Origin: an uncultured Gammaproteobacteria bacterium
Lineage (GTDB): Bacteria; Pseudomonadota; Gammaproteobacteria; SZUA-229
Assembly: GCA_937998645.1 (NCBI GenBank)
Contig: CALLCZ010000136.1
Span: forward strand, 1-47,713
Reading direction: 5' to 3'
DNA length: 47,713 nt
The notes under the pieces are model-generated. The model saw nothing but the letters and a program-made list of their open reading frames with translations. It made no database searches and had not been told where the DNA came from. Below are positions 1 to 8,193 of this stretch, one piece after another. The translations under genes were made by a program, and so were the position numbers. Within the stretch, counting starts at the first letter, position 1; the number at the start of each line of letters is the position of its first letter.

Positions 1-290
1 CCTGCATCAGGGAAATGAGTCGTCAAACTGCCGACAGGGCTGCTATCTACTTTCACATCGATTCCGATTTGGGCTTTACCAGTTTTCGAGTAGATGGTTA
101 TTACTGCGACATTATCCGACTCGCATGACTGCATATCGGCATCAATCGATTCTCTGGACTGATCGAGTTTCTGGAATGCTAAGGGATTCATCATAACGCT
201 AATGGGTTTAACCTGGTCGGCATTAATGTCGTGGGGGGCCGGCAGCATTAGCAAAAGACTGTACAGTATTACTCTATTCAACATATTCAT
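1..290 (-). CDS. Exported protein, 5' part only (cut by window edge)
   Basis: The minus-strand frame from the ATG at 290 stays open to base 1, giving 96 codons of an incomplete gene. The first ~24 residues (MNMLNRVILYSLLLMLPAP then HDINA) look like a signal peptide with cleavage near INA-DQ. The end of the visible part has a hydrophobic stretch followed by a D-x-x-PVGSL pattern, which weakly recalls DUF2846-type envelope proteins (a short beta strand, then D-G-x-x-V-G-x-L). The family is a guess; the frame and signal peptide are what the sequence shows. GAGG lies about 9-12 bases before the ATG. The gene is divergent from the ABC importer at 661. Confidence 0.6.
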   Translation of the reverse strand, partial: MNMLNRVILYSLLLMLPAPHDINADQVKPISVMMNPLAFQKLDQSRESIDADMQSCESDNVAVITIYSKTGKAQIGIDVKVDSSPVGSLTTHFPDA

Positions 291-660
291 GCCCTAAACC
301 TCATATTAACAAACGCTAATAAAGAAAAAATTGCATAAACAGTTAGTGATTAACTATATCCTTTTGCCCTGAAGGAGTTCGGATTCCACTGACAAACGGT
401 ATCTAATCGGTGACTAACGGTAATTAGCTTGTTAAAGGGAAGGGAGGCGATGTGCTCATGCACCAGATTGATTCAATGGACAATGGGACAAGGGAAAAAA
501 GGGGAGCTGATATATTTTTCGGCGATGATGCGATAAGGTGCTCAATACTTACTATTCCAAAGCATGGGTAAAGGGATCAGACCCCTTTATTCACGACGGC
601 CAGGAGTCCTCTGGAGAGGTGAAAACAGCGGAGTTTGCGCTAACACGCTGATGGTGGTAA
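291..660. other. Divergent intergenic region with a short palindrome
   Basis: This 370-base gap separates the minus-strand exported protein from the plus-strand importer, so it should hold promoters for both. No clear sigma70 hexamer pair stands out. The only structured element is AAAGGGATCAGACCCCTTT at about 570-588, one copy of the short palindrome family found all along the window. Confidence 0.5.
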
Positions 661-2184
661 ATGGGTGCACCAATAATGGCATTGCTAAATACGTTCTTTC
701 TACTTTTGTTTGCTCTGAGTGTCTCGGGTCCGCTTCAGGCTGAAACGTTAAAAATCGGTATCGAGTCTGAAGTGAAGGGCTTTGATCCGATTAAAGCAAA
801 CGTGATGGGTGTTTCTACACTCACAGTTGCCCATGCTCTCTTCGATACATTGATTACTTTGGATGATAAGGGTGAGATCGTTCCCGCTCTCGCGACTTCA
901 TTGAAACCCGTGGATGGCGGCGCTGCCTGGGTTGCTACATTGCGAAAAGATGTTAGCTTTCATGATGGTACCCCGTTTAATGCAGAAGCGGTTGCGTTTC
1001 ACTTTGAGCGCCTGCTAAATCCCGCCAACAAGTGCCCGTGTCGAGGCGTTTTGCGCAAATTGAAAAGTGTCGAGGTGGTGAGTGATTATTCGGTAAAGTT
1101 TAACCTTGGAGGGGCCTGGGCTGCTTTGCCGGCATTGCTGGCAGAACCTTCGGTTGTTTCATTAATCGGCTCTCCCGCGGCGATCAGTAGTAGTGAACAT
1201 GACTATAACAGGCATCCAGTCGGCACCGGACCCTTTGGATTTAAATCATGGGAGGCGGGGCATCGAATAATTGTTGAGCGTGTTAATAGCCATTGGTCAG
1301 GAATACCGGCGAGTAATGTTGATCAGGTCGAGTATTATGTGTTGCCTGATCAGCAGACTCGTTTTGCCGCGGTACGCAGTGGTGATGTGGATCTTGTCTG
1401 GACGTTGGATGCGCCGAGCGTTTTTAAAGCAAGAAAGCAGGGTCGATTCAGGATTGTTGAGCGCACCGGAGCAGGTGCGCGCTTGCTTCTGTTAAACCTG
1501 AAATCTGAGCATCTGTCCGATGCGCGGGTTCGTCGTGCATTGGCTTATGCGGTAGATCTTGATGCCTACGCGCAACATCTCTATAAGGGATTGGCACCAA
1601 AAGCGACTGACCCGTTCGGAAACGGCGGATTCATTCAATGTGGTGATGATGCTTATCCTGCATTTGATCCGGAAAAGGCCAGGGCGCTATTAAAAGATTA
1701 TGGAAAACCGGTTAATCTCACTTTCACACATACGGCAACACCCAGAGGCAGAAAGACAGCGCAGATCTTTCAATACTATTGGGGGCAGGCGGGTATCGAT
1801 GTGACCCTGGAGCCGGTGAGTCAGGGTGCTTTATTGAGCAAGATGTTAAAGCGGGACTATGAAATCGGCGCATGGCGCTTTCGAGATTCGCGCGACCCTG
1901 ACGCAGATCTTTATGCCTTGTTTCATTCAAAGAGTCCCTTTAATGTTGTTTCTTATAATTCACCGGAGCTGGATGATTTAATCCTGCAGGCGGGGACGGT
2001 ACAGGATAAAGAGGCCAGGCAAAAATATTATTGTCAAATCGCGGATAAAATAGCCCATGATTTACCTTTACTCTATCTGGTTCAAAACAGTTACTATGTG
2101 ATAGCCAGTCCTGAAGTGCTCGGGGACATGGGGCTTCTCGGTGGTTTGATCGACGTGCGCAACCTTTCTCTAGATAAAAAATAA
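661..2184 (+). CDS. ABC transporter periplasmic solute-binding protein, family 5 (dipeptide/nickel type)
   Basis: The 507-residue protein has the usual length of family 5 solute-binding proteins (DppA/OppA/NikA group). After a signal peptide (LLNTFFLLLFALSVSG..QA) come typical blocks: ETLKIGIESEVKGFDP near the mature N-terminus, LRKDVSFHDGTPFNAEAV around residue 100, PVGTGPFGFKSWEAG around 190, and RVRRALAYAVD around 290. It should capture a peptide or similar ligand in the periplasm and deliver it to the two permeases that follow. The ATG at 661 is kept; the ATG at 676 (MALLNTFF) gives a tidier signal peptide and is equally possible. The stop codon directly abuts the next gene, so the three genes form one operon. 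The ligand cannot be told from sequence. Confidence 0.88.
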   Translation: MGAPIMALLNTFFLLLFALSVSGPLQAETLKIGIESEVKGFDPIKANVMGVSTLTVAHALFDTLITLDDKGEIVPALATSLKPVDGGAAWVATLRKDVSFHDGTPFNAEAVAFHFERLLNPANKCPCRGVLRKLKSVEVVSDYSVKFNLGGAWAALPALLAEPSVVSLIGSPAAISSSEHDYNRHPVGTGPFGFKSWEAGHRIIVERVNSHWSGIPASNVDQVEYYVLPDQQTRFAAVRSGDVDLVWTLDAPSVFKARKQGRFRIVERTGAGARLLLLNLKSEHLSDARVRRALAYAVDLDAYAQHLYKGLAPKATDPFGNGGFIQCGDDAYPAFDPEKARALLKDYGKPVNLTFTHTATPRGRKTAQIFQYYWGQAGIDVTLEPVSQGALLSKMLKRDYEIGAWRFRDSRDPDADLYALFHSKSPFNVVSYNSPELDDLILQAGTVQDKEARQKYYCQIADKIAHDLPLLYLVQNSYYVIASPEVLGDMGLLGGLIDVRNLSLDKK

Positions 2185-3144
2185 ATGATGTGGACCGGTT
2201 GGACGCAAAAGGCGCTTCGGCTAACTTTCGTGCTATTCCTGGTGCTTCTTTTAACCCAGGCGATGACGTTATTGGTTCCGGGGGACCTGGCTGTCATGGT
2301 CCTCGGCGAAAACGCATCACAAGAGGAGCTTGCGCAACTGCGCGAGGAACTGGCGCTTGATCAGCCGCTGTTGCACCGGTTTTCGAAGTGGCTTGGTGCT
2401 GCGGTGAGAGGTGACCTGGGTGTTTCACTTCAGACCGGGCAACCAGTAGCTCAGCTCATCGCGGAGCGTTTTCTCGTTTCTTTTGAGCTGATGCTTTATG
2501 CCCAGGTATTAGCACTCTTATTGGCATTATTCGTTTCGGTTCTGGCTGTGAGCAGGGTGGGTACCTGGTTAGATCGCACCTGCTCCTTTATTGCTCTGGG
2601 GTTGATCTCTATACCAAGTTTTTCCCTGGGGCTATTTCTGATTCTTTTTTTCGCACTTTTGCTGGACTGGTTTCCGGCAACAGGATACAGGCTGTGGAGC
2701 GAAGGTGTCATCGCGCACTTATCGTCGCTGTTTCTTCCCGCTCTTGCTTTAGCACTGGTTGAGGCGCCGGTTTATTTTCGGATCTTGCGTACCGATATGG
2801 TAGAAACCCTGAAGCGGCCGTTTGTATTGACAGCCAGGGCGAAAGGCGTGCCAAAGTGGGGCGTTATGATCAGGCATGTGCTAAGGCCTTCTTTAGTAAC
2901 TCTAATTACCGTTATCGGTCTCAATATCGGCCATCTTATCGGGGGAGTCGTAATTGTTGAAACGCTTTTTGCATTGCCGGGGATGGGGCGTCTCCTGGTA
3001 GGAGCGGTATATGCAAAAGATCTATTTCTAGTTCAAGGGATCGTGCTTGTAGTTGCGCTGGTTTACATCATAGTCAATATGTTAGTAGATGCGCTTTATC
3101 TTATTCTTTACCCGCAAGCGCGTGGTGTAGAGAGACAAAGATGA
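2185..3144 (+). CDS. ABC transporter permease, DppB type
   Basis: A 319-residue inner membrane permease with about six membrane segments. The cytoplasmic EAA-like coupling region is visible at about residues 208-245 (RTDMVETLKRPFVLTARAKG followed by RHVLRPSLVT), the segment that normally docks on the ATPase subunit. The early LREELALDQPLLHRFSKWL segment and the GDLGVSLQTGQPV segment are typical of DppB/OppB. The gene starts right after the stop codon of the binding protein and overlaps the next permease by ATGA at 3141-3144, which points to translational coupling. Confidence 0.9.
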   Translation: MMWTGWTQKALRLTFVLFLVLLLTQAMTLLVPGDLAVMVLGENASQEELAQLREELALDQPLLHRFSKWLGAAVRGDLGVSLQTGQPVAQLIAERFLVSFELMLYAQVLALLLALFVSVLAVSRVGTWLDRTCSFIALGLISIPSFSLGLFLILFFALLLDWFPATGYRLWSEGVIAHLSSLFLPALALALVEAPVYFRILRTDMVETLKRPFVLTARAKGVPKWGVMIRHVLRPSLVTLITVIGLNIGHLIGGVVIVETLFALPGMGRLLVGAVYAKDLFLVQGIVLVVALVYIIVNMLVDALYLILYPQARGVERQR

Positions 3145-3911
3145 AGGTGTTTCGTTATTTAGCACTGGTTTGGCTGGTTTTGTTGACATCCCTTACTGTC
3201 AGTACGCCATGGTTGCCATTGGCTTCATTTGAGAATATGGATTTTTTTAATGAAGCGCAGTTTCCCAATGAGTCAAACTGGCTGGGGACGGATGGCATGG
3301 GGCGGGATATACTTTCCAGAGTGGTCCATGGTGCGCAAGTTTCACTCGCTGTAGCGATCGCATCACCATTGATAGGCTTGCTTGTCGGTGGAGGTTTAGG
3401 ATTGTTGGCGGGGTATTTTCGTGGTTGGCTGGAGCAGTTGGCGCTGGTCATAATGGACACAATGCTTGCTTTCCCGGCGTTAATTTTCGCGTTATTGGCT
3501 GTGACGTATCTCGGGTCATCTTTAGTGAATGTAATTCTGGTGATGGGCGTGTTGTCTATTCCTGTTTTTGCACGCATTGTCCGTGGCCAGGTATTGTTAA
3601 TAGCGAATATGGAATATGTTACTGCGGCAAAATCATTGGGTGTAAATCATAGTCAAATACTGATGCGTCATGTTATCCCGAATATTTTTCCGGCGGTGGC
3701 CAGCTTTTTTTTAACGGTTATGGCAACAATGGTGGTTGCGGAGGGGGCGCTTGGTTTTCTGGGATTAAGTGTGCCGCCACCTCAACCGAGCTGGGGGTCG
3801 ATGATTGCAGAAGGGCGTGAGTATTTAGAGGACGCACCCCACATATCCATGATTCCGTCAATAGCAATATTTTTAACACTGCTGTCCTTGAACTTGATTA
3901 AAGAGAAATGA
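3141..3911 (+). CDS. ABC transporter permease, DppC type, with a short C-terminus
   Basis: A 256-residue DppC/OppC-type permease. The LGTDGMGRDILSRVVHGAQ motif near residues 48-66 and the EAA-like segment (ANMEYVTAAKSLGVNHSQI, then RHVIPN) around 153-180 are clear. DppC proteins usually run to about 280-300 residues and end in a G-D-x-L-R-D-x-L-D-P tail after the LLSLNLI helix. Here the frame stops three codons after that helix (LNLIKEK), so the usual tail is missing. No ATPase gene (DppD/DppF) follows, and the next gene is convergent. Either the operon lost its 3' part, or the ATPases are elsewhere and the short tail is natural. Confidence 0.85.
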   Translation: MKVFRYLALVWLVLLTSLTVSTPWLPLASFENMDFFNEAQFPNESNWLGTDGMGRDILSRVVHGAQVSLAVAIASPLIGLLVGGGLGLLAGYFRGWLEQLALVIMDTMLAFPALIFALLAVTYLGSSLVNVILVMGVLSIPVFARIVRGQVLLIANMEYVTAAKSLGVNHSQILMRHVIPNIFPAVASFFLTVMATMVVAEGALGFLGLSVPPPQPSWGSMIAEGREYLEDAPHISMIPSIAIFLTLLSLNLIKEK

Positions 3912-3964
3912 AAACATGACGTTCCCTCAGAATAAAAGATGACGGAGGAATTTAATTTTAACCA

Positions 3965-4094
3965 CGGATTAATGGGGACAGATCCCTTTGCTCACTTTAC
4001 TCAGTGCAAACGTGAATTCCGGGGACAGTCAGAAAAACCGGGTCAGAGAGCATTTTTTTCTAATATTTAAGTTAATTGTTCTCTGACCCGGTTT
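3965..4094. repeat. Palindromic repeat cluster at a convergent junction (likely two-way terminator)
   Basis: Two kinds of dispersed repeat sit between the permease (plus) and the gene at 4101 (minus). A short palindrome copy (GGGGACAGATCCCTTT) lies at about 3973-3988. A longer hairpin has perfect 14-base arms AAACCGGGTCAGAG (4035-4048) and CTCTGACCCGGTTT (4081-4094) around a 32-base loop containing TTAATTG. The long stem could end transcription from both sides. It is the best-preserved copy of the repeat called family A in this annotation. Confidence 0.75.
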
Positions 4095-4100
4095 GTTTCT

Positions 4101-4655
4101 CTAGGGGTCGAATTTTACTTCTTTATACAGTTCTGCTGTTATGTTTGCCTCAGCAGTTCTCTCGGTCTGCCCAGTGTCAGCCTCGGGAGTTTCTTCCACG
4201 CTTAGTGCGGCCAGGATGTCCCTGATCTCAGCGAGTAGCTTGTTCGTTTCTTCACTGACACGGGCTAAATCGTCATACTTCTGCATCAATTCATTGCTTG
4301 CGTCCACATCAGAGCTTCTCTCGGCTTGCGCAGTGTCAGCCGTGTTGATTTCTTCCACGGTTAATGCGGTAAAGTCATTCCTGAGCCCGGTCAGTATCCT
4401 GTTGGTTTTGGTATTTTCCTCGATTAAATATTTGAGCTTGCGCTTGAGCCCAAATACTGCGAGCGGAAGCAGGAGCCACAACAGGGCCAGTAATAGCAGG
4501 AGAGCGAATACAACACTGCCCAGGCCGCTGGAAAAGAAAGTTCCGATCTCGTTTTGAATGCTCTCTGCATCTGCACCAGCAGCACTGAAGGATGCTATGA
4601 CGAGTAATGCTACCAAAGAATATTGGATCGATTTATTCATTACAGTATGTCTCAT
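4101..4655 (-). CDS. Membrane protein with a duplicated coiled-coil tail, unknown function
   Basis: This 184-residue protein has a signal-peptide-like start (MNKSIQYSLVALLVIASFSA), a strong membrane helix at about residues 48-70 (SVVFALLLLLALLWLLLPLA), a basic stretch (LKRKLK), then a charged helical tail. The tail contains two related ~55-residue units: TNRILTGLRNDFTALTVEEI with an acidic AQAERSS stretch, and TNKLLAEIRDILAALSVEET with TGQTERT. That points to an internal duplication. The protein probably sits in the inner membrane with a cytoplasmic coiled coil that could assemble into oligomers. The ATG at 4655 has CAGG at a good distance; the ATG at 4640 is a possible alternative. No family is recognised. 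Confidence 0.7.
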   Translation of the reverse strand: MRHTVMNKSIQYSLVALLVIASFSAAGADAESIQNEIGTFFSSGLGSVVFALLLLLALLWLLLPLAVFGLKRKLKYLIEENTKTNRILTGLRNDFTALTVEEINTADTAQAERSSDVDASNELMQKYDDLARVSEETNKLLAEIRDILAALSVEETPEADTGQTERTAEANITAELYKEVKFDP

Positions 4656-4700
4656 ATTCGTGCCTGAATAACGTCTTTACACTGCAGGCCCTGGTTATCA

Positions 4701-5453
4701 CTAAAATTTCTTTTCATTAGGTACGCGCCGCAGCTGGTCAAATACCTTCACCTCCCATGGCCTGATTGCCATGATAAATGTACAGCCGAAACGTTCTTCA
4801 AGCGGTAGTTCCTCTGAATCCTGCATAAGCGCGTTTGCATCCCTCTCCAACTGCTTAAGTTTCCTGATGATTTCAGCGTTTGCTGCGCGCGAAAAAAAGC
4901 CCGAGACATAGATGCGAAATTCACCATTGCCATCGAACGCAGAATTAAAGAATTCCTGCTGCACTGTTTTTTGGTAAAACTGTTGAATCGGGCCGCCAGG
5001 TATTAATCTGAAGTCTTTCGCAAACATGAGTTTCACGCGGTTGCCCGGTTGTAGTTCGATGATCTTCATGCGGTCCAGTTTTGCCAGTAGTCGTATGCCT
5101 TCCGTCATGGAAATATCATATATGCGGATGATCTCCTCGAAGGAGAGCTTGTTCATCAGGAAGTAGGACATCAGCAGCAGCTTGATATCGGACACCAGTT
5201 CGGTTTCCTGTTTCAGCGTGAGCTGCTGCGTGAGTTCAACATTTTTCTCCATCTCGTGGACCAGGTCTGCAATTTCAAGGTTCAGCAATTCACAAACCTT
5301 GCCGAGCCTGTCGAGGGAAAAAGAGTGTTCCGCAAATAACCTTTTGACGCTGGCCTCGGACAGCTTCAGCTTTTGTGCCACCTGCCTGTAGTTGATCCCC
5401 TGCTTGCGCAGTTCCTTTTTCAAGGTATTAATAATCTGCTTTGTTTGTGACAT
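4701..5453 (-). CDS. XRE/Cro-CI-type transcriptional regulator with an extended C-terminal domain
   Basis: The N-terminus (residues ~1-65, from MSQTKQIINTLKKELRKQG) carries a helix-turn-helix: NYRQVAQKLKLSEASVKRLF matches the XRE pattern. The remaining ~180 residues contain a second possible winged-helix segment (SFEEIIRIYDISMTEGIRLL then a strand-rich turn) and a C-terminal part (FGCTFIMAIRPWEVKVFDQL) of unknown role. At about 250 residues it is longer than simple XRE repressors, so the C-terminal part may sense a ligand or dimerise. The ATG at 5453 is preferred because the frame aligns with the helix-turn-helix. It is divergent from the lipoprotein at 5572, with about 118 bases between, and may control it. 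Confidence 0.75.
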   Translation of the reverse strand: MSQTKQIINTLKKELRKQGINYRQVAQKLKLSEASVKRLFAEHSFSLDRLGKVCELLNLEIADLVHEMEKNVELTQQLTLKQETELVSDIKLLLMSYFLMNKLSFEEIIRIYDISMTEGIRLLAKLDRMKIIELQPGNRVKLMFAKDFRLIPGGPIQQFYQKTVQQEFFNSAFDGNGEFRIYVSGFFSRAANAEIIRKLKQLERDANALMQDSEELPLEERFGCTFIMAIRPWEVKVFDQLRRVPNEKKF

Positions 5454-5571
5454 GGTATTACATTGCACTACTAAAGGATTTGCATATCAATACATTGCAG
5501 GAATTGGTTGTGTAATACAAGTCTTGTTGATTAAATTCCCTATATACATCAAGGGAATCAAGGTGTGCAAA

Positions 5572-6333
5572 ATGAAAAAGCTGTTACGACTGTTAGTTGT
5601 AGTCTACAGCTCTATTGGCCTCATTGGATGCACTACGCAAAAAGCCATTGAATACATTGAGAGTACTGCCGAAACAGTAACCCATCACTGGAACGTGGAA
5701 GGCATCGAGTTTGCTGCAATTGAAGACAATCGTTATGTCCGCATGTGCATCATATTAAGCAGCCAGACCGATACAAAGACTGAAGAACTGACTATCGATC
5801 TTCAACAAATATCTAACACGCTAAATAACCAGACCGCTGTGATCGAAGGTCTTGAAGCTGGATTAAGTGATGAATCCCCGTTTTGTAGCCGTTACCTTGA
5901 AGCAGGCGAGAATTCAGTACCAATTTCTGAAATCCACTCCGATGCACCTGATATTACCGAGGCGCTGTATGCGATTTACCCTGAGCCACTCGATCAGCCT
6001 GTTATAACCCTGCTGCAGCACGATACGGGACGCTATCTTGTATTCGGTGCTCCGATGGATATGTACGGTGGACTGGATGAACATGCATTTGGTTCATACA
6101 CGCAGACTGAACAACGTTTCAGTCCAGCCGTCGTACTGCTCATACCCCTGGCATTGATTGTTGATGCTGCACTTATCACCGCCATGGTTATCCTGCTTAT
6201 TACTTGTGTCATACCTTTCTTATTGCCGCTTTGCATACCAATTGCAATCGCTGCAAATGGCATTCAGGCGGCTAGTTCAGACGTTGAGTCTGACCCTGAT
6301 CCGGAGCCGGAAGACCTGTTTGACGATTATTAG
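5572..6333 (+). CDS. Lipoprotein with a C-terminal hydrophobic hairpin, unknown function
   Basis: The ATG at 5572, preceded by AAGGTG at good spacing, opens a protein of 253 residues with a lipoprotein signal (MKKLLRLLVVVYSSIGLIGC, lipid-attached Cys20). The middle part is soluble with no recognised domain. Near the C-terminus two long hydrophobic stretches (about residues 185-230, VVLLIPLALIVDAALITAMV then LLITCVIPFLLPLCIPIAIA) are followed by an acidic tail of D, P and E residues. A lipid anchor plus a membrane hairpin is unusual and may mean the protein spans or bends into a membrane. The frame is open further upstream to 5392, but that part overlaps the regulator and has no start support. 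Confidence 0.65.
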   Translation: MKKLLRLLVVVYSSIGLIGCTTQKAIEYIESTAETVTHHWNVEGIEFAAIEDNRYVRMCIILSSQTDTKTEELTIDLQQISNTLNNQTAVIEGLEAGLSDESPFCSRYLEAGENSVPISEIHSDAPDITEALYAIYPEPLDQPVITLLQHDTGRYLVFGAPMDMYGGLDEHAFGSYTQTEQRFSPAVVLLIPLALIVDAALITAMVILLITCVIPFLLPLCIPIAIAANGIQAASSDVESDPDPEPEDLFDDY

Positions 6334-6461
6334 GACTGGTGAGAAAGTATAAGGACCTGAGCCTGTATGTTTTTCTTCGACCCCTTTTACAGCGCCTTTA
6401 TTGAAAATCGATTGACAGAATGCCTGACAGTGTTAGCGCTGGATTTCAGCAAGGCAAGGAT

Positions 6462-6938
6462 CTATTCGCCTGTACTCCAGTCGATCGTTGAATGCGACGG
6501 TTCCCAGATTCTTTCGGGCCGCAGATAAACGTTAAAATTTCTTGATCGCTGTGACCCAATCAGATACAGAGTGGCCCTTCCTTCTACACGGTGACTCGCA
6601 TTCGTAAGATTCAGACCGTTGTAGAGAATGTCTGTAGTCCAGTAACCTTCATTGTCGACATGATTGACCAGGCTGGCTGTACGGTCATGCAACCTGTAAG
6701 ACTTGTTCGTATCCATATTGGTTAGCATCAGGCGGTCGATCACTATGCGTACAATATCCCTTGTTTTAGAACGGTACTGGATCAGCATAGAATCGCGCGC
6801 CTGGTCAACGGGTAATACAAATCTCAGCTCGCCCTTATAAACCAGTATGTCCGTAATATCTGCATAAACCTGCGGTGATATAAACAGGCTGGCTATCACA
6901 AATATACACACATTCTTTGTTAGATTCTTATTCAACAT
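6462..6938 (-). CDS. Small exported protein, unknown function
   Basis: From the ATG at 6938 (CTGCAGG close upstream) this encodes 158 residues. MLNKNLTKNVCIFVIASLFI..YA is a signal peptide with cleavage near VYA-DI. The mature part begins DITDILVYKGELRFVLPV and is rich in beta-forming residues and arginine; no motif is recognised. Start codons further upstream (ATG 6965, GTG 6974) would put a charged segment before the signal peptide and are less likely. It is convergent with the lipoprotein gene at 5572. The 128 bases between them hold no strong hairpin. Confidence 0.6.
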   Translation of the reverse strand: MLNKNLTKNVCIFVIASLFISPQVYADITDILVYKGELRFVLPVDQARDSMLIQYRSKTRDIVRIVIDRLMLTNMDTNKSYRLHDRTASLVNHVDNEGYWTTDILYNGLNLTNASHRVEGRATLYLIGSQRSRNFNVYLRPERIWEPSHSTIDWSTGE

Positions 6939-7214
6939 TACCTGCAGTGCCCGTATTTTGGCCATTAGAATCACGCGTTACTACAATCATCCGAGCCTTA
7001 ATCCGCATTGTCAATCATTACTATTGACCCGTTCTTTCAAAAAAAGGGGGCACCAAAAAGGGGGCGTAGAGAATAAATAATCGCTACGTCCTCTTTAATT
7101 CCCTCGATGATTTTCAGAGAGAGAATGCAGGCCTGCGCCTGAAAGTGTGCCGGCCTGCCCGGGCGTCCGTGCCCGCTGCAGGGCTTGATGCGAGTTATCC
7201 GTGCCGAAATGTGC

Positions 7215-8108
7215 TTACTGGCACAGCGTATTTTCAGAAATGCTGTAGGGCTTGCCGTTTACGTATAGCTGATCTCCTTCCATTTCGAGTGTGAATTCCT
7301 GCGGGCGCGGCCCCTGGCGAATTACCAGCGTCGGTTTGCCGCGTATCGGATCGATGAACCACCGGCCCGGGGGGCGTGGCATAGGCGTCACGGGCATGGT
7401 CACCCAGGCATAACCGTTCCACACCGTCTGTTGCGTCGCAGTTGTGGTGGGCTGGGCGTTCGCGGGCTTTTCGTTCGCCACGGTGCCGTTGCTGCACAGG
7501 TTGATCGGCTTCGGCACCAGGTGACCCCGGGTGACCGGGTTTTGCGGCACCAGGCTCTTGCCGGTGAGCCGGTGCTCCCAGTTCATGATCATCTCCGAGT
7601 AGTCGATCTCGATGAAGCGAATGCTGTCGATCATGGCCTTGATGCGCAGCTTCCAGTCGTTCCAGTAATCCGGCCTTGCCGCGCCGATAACAAAGAAGTT
7701 CTGGTCGTCGAACCCGGCGAAACCGCCGAACACGCCCCTGATCTTGTATTCGCCGATGCGCCCCTTGACCGGTACAAGGACACTGCTGCCCTGGCTGACC
7801 TGGGCAGATTTTTCACTGCCCGTCACAACCAGGTCGATGCTGCCGACGTCGTCAAAGCCGCCGGCTTTCAGATCCTCCTTCAGGTCGTACAGGCGAAGAT
7901 TATGGACAGGCTTGATAAACACCGACGCAGTATTGTCCTTTGTGCTGAAGACGTAGTAGCCGCGCCACTGCTTTTGCTCGACAAGTTCGTCATCGAGGTC
8001 GATGCTGATACCGATGCTCTTGTCGCTGTAATTCGCCGCATTGCCGATGCCGATAAAACAGACGATACCCAGCAAGATGCCGGATAGTGTTGATATGAAT
8101 CTACGCAT
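7215..8108 (-). CDS. Exported protein, tandem paralogue of the next gene upstream
   Basis: The ATG at 8108 has an excellent ribosome site (AGGAG seven bases upstream), giving 297 residues with a signal peptide (MRRFISTLSGILLGIVCFIG..NA). It is clearly homologous to the product of 8194-9081. Shared landmarks are GISIDLDDEL near the mature N-terminus, VPVKGRIGEYKIRGVFGGFAG, FFVIGAARPDYWNDWKLRIK, SIRFIEI, NLCSNGTV, and a C-terminal strand set ending GKPYSISENTLCQ. One Cys sits in the LCS-GTV motif and one just before the C-terminus, so a disulfide is possible. No family is recognised. The gene is 85 bases behind its paralogue on the same strand, so an operon formed by tandem duplication is likely. 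Confidence 0.75.
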   Translation of the reverse strand: MRRFISTLSGILLGIVCFIGIGNAANYSDKSIGISIDLDDELVEQKQWRGYYVFSTKDNTASVFIKPVHNLRLYDLKEDLKAGGFDDVGSIDLVVTGSEKSAQVSQGSSVLVPVKGRIGEYKIRGVFGGFAGFDDQNFFVIGAARPDYWNDWKLRIKAMIDSIRFIEIDYSEMIMNWEHRLTGKSLVPQNPVTRGHLVPKPINLCSNGTVANEKPANAQPTTTATQQTVWNGYAWVTMPVTPMPRPPGRWFIDPIRGKPTLVIRQGPRPQEFTLEMEGDQLYVNGKPYSISENTLCQ

Positions 8109-8193
8109 TATGTTTCTCCTACGTGTCATAACAGGATTGAATGGCGGTCACCAGGAAACGACTGGCCGAACGATGCGATGGCCTCACGGTATT

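Noticed and set aside
7431-8087. Long plus-strand open frame (218 codons) opposite the exported paralogue
   Set aside because: It is the antisense shadow of a GC-rich gene: no ribosome site, no membrane or domain pattern, and the minus-strand gene has strong homology to its neighbour.
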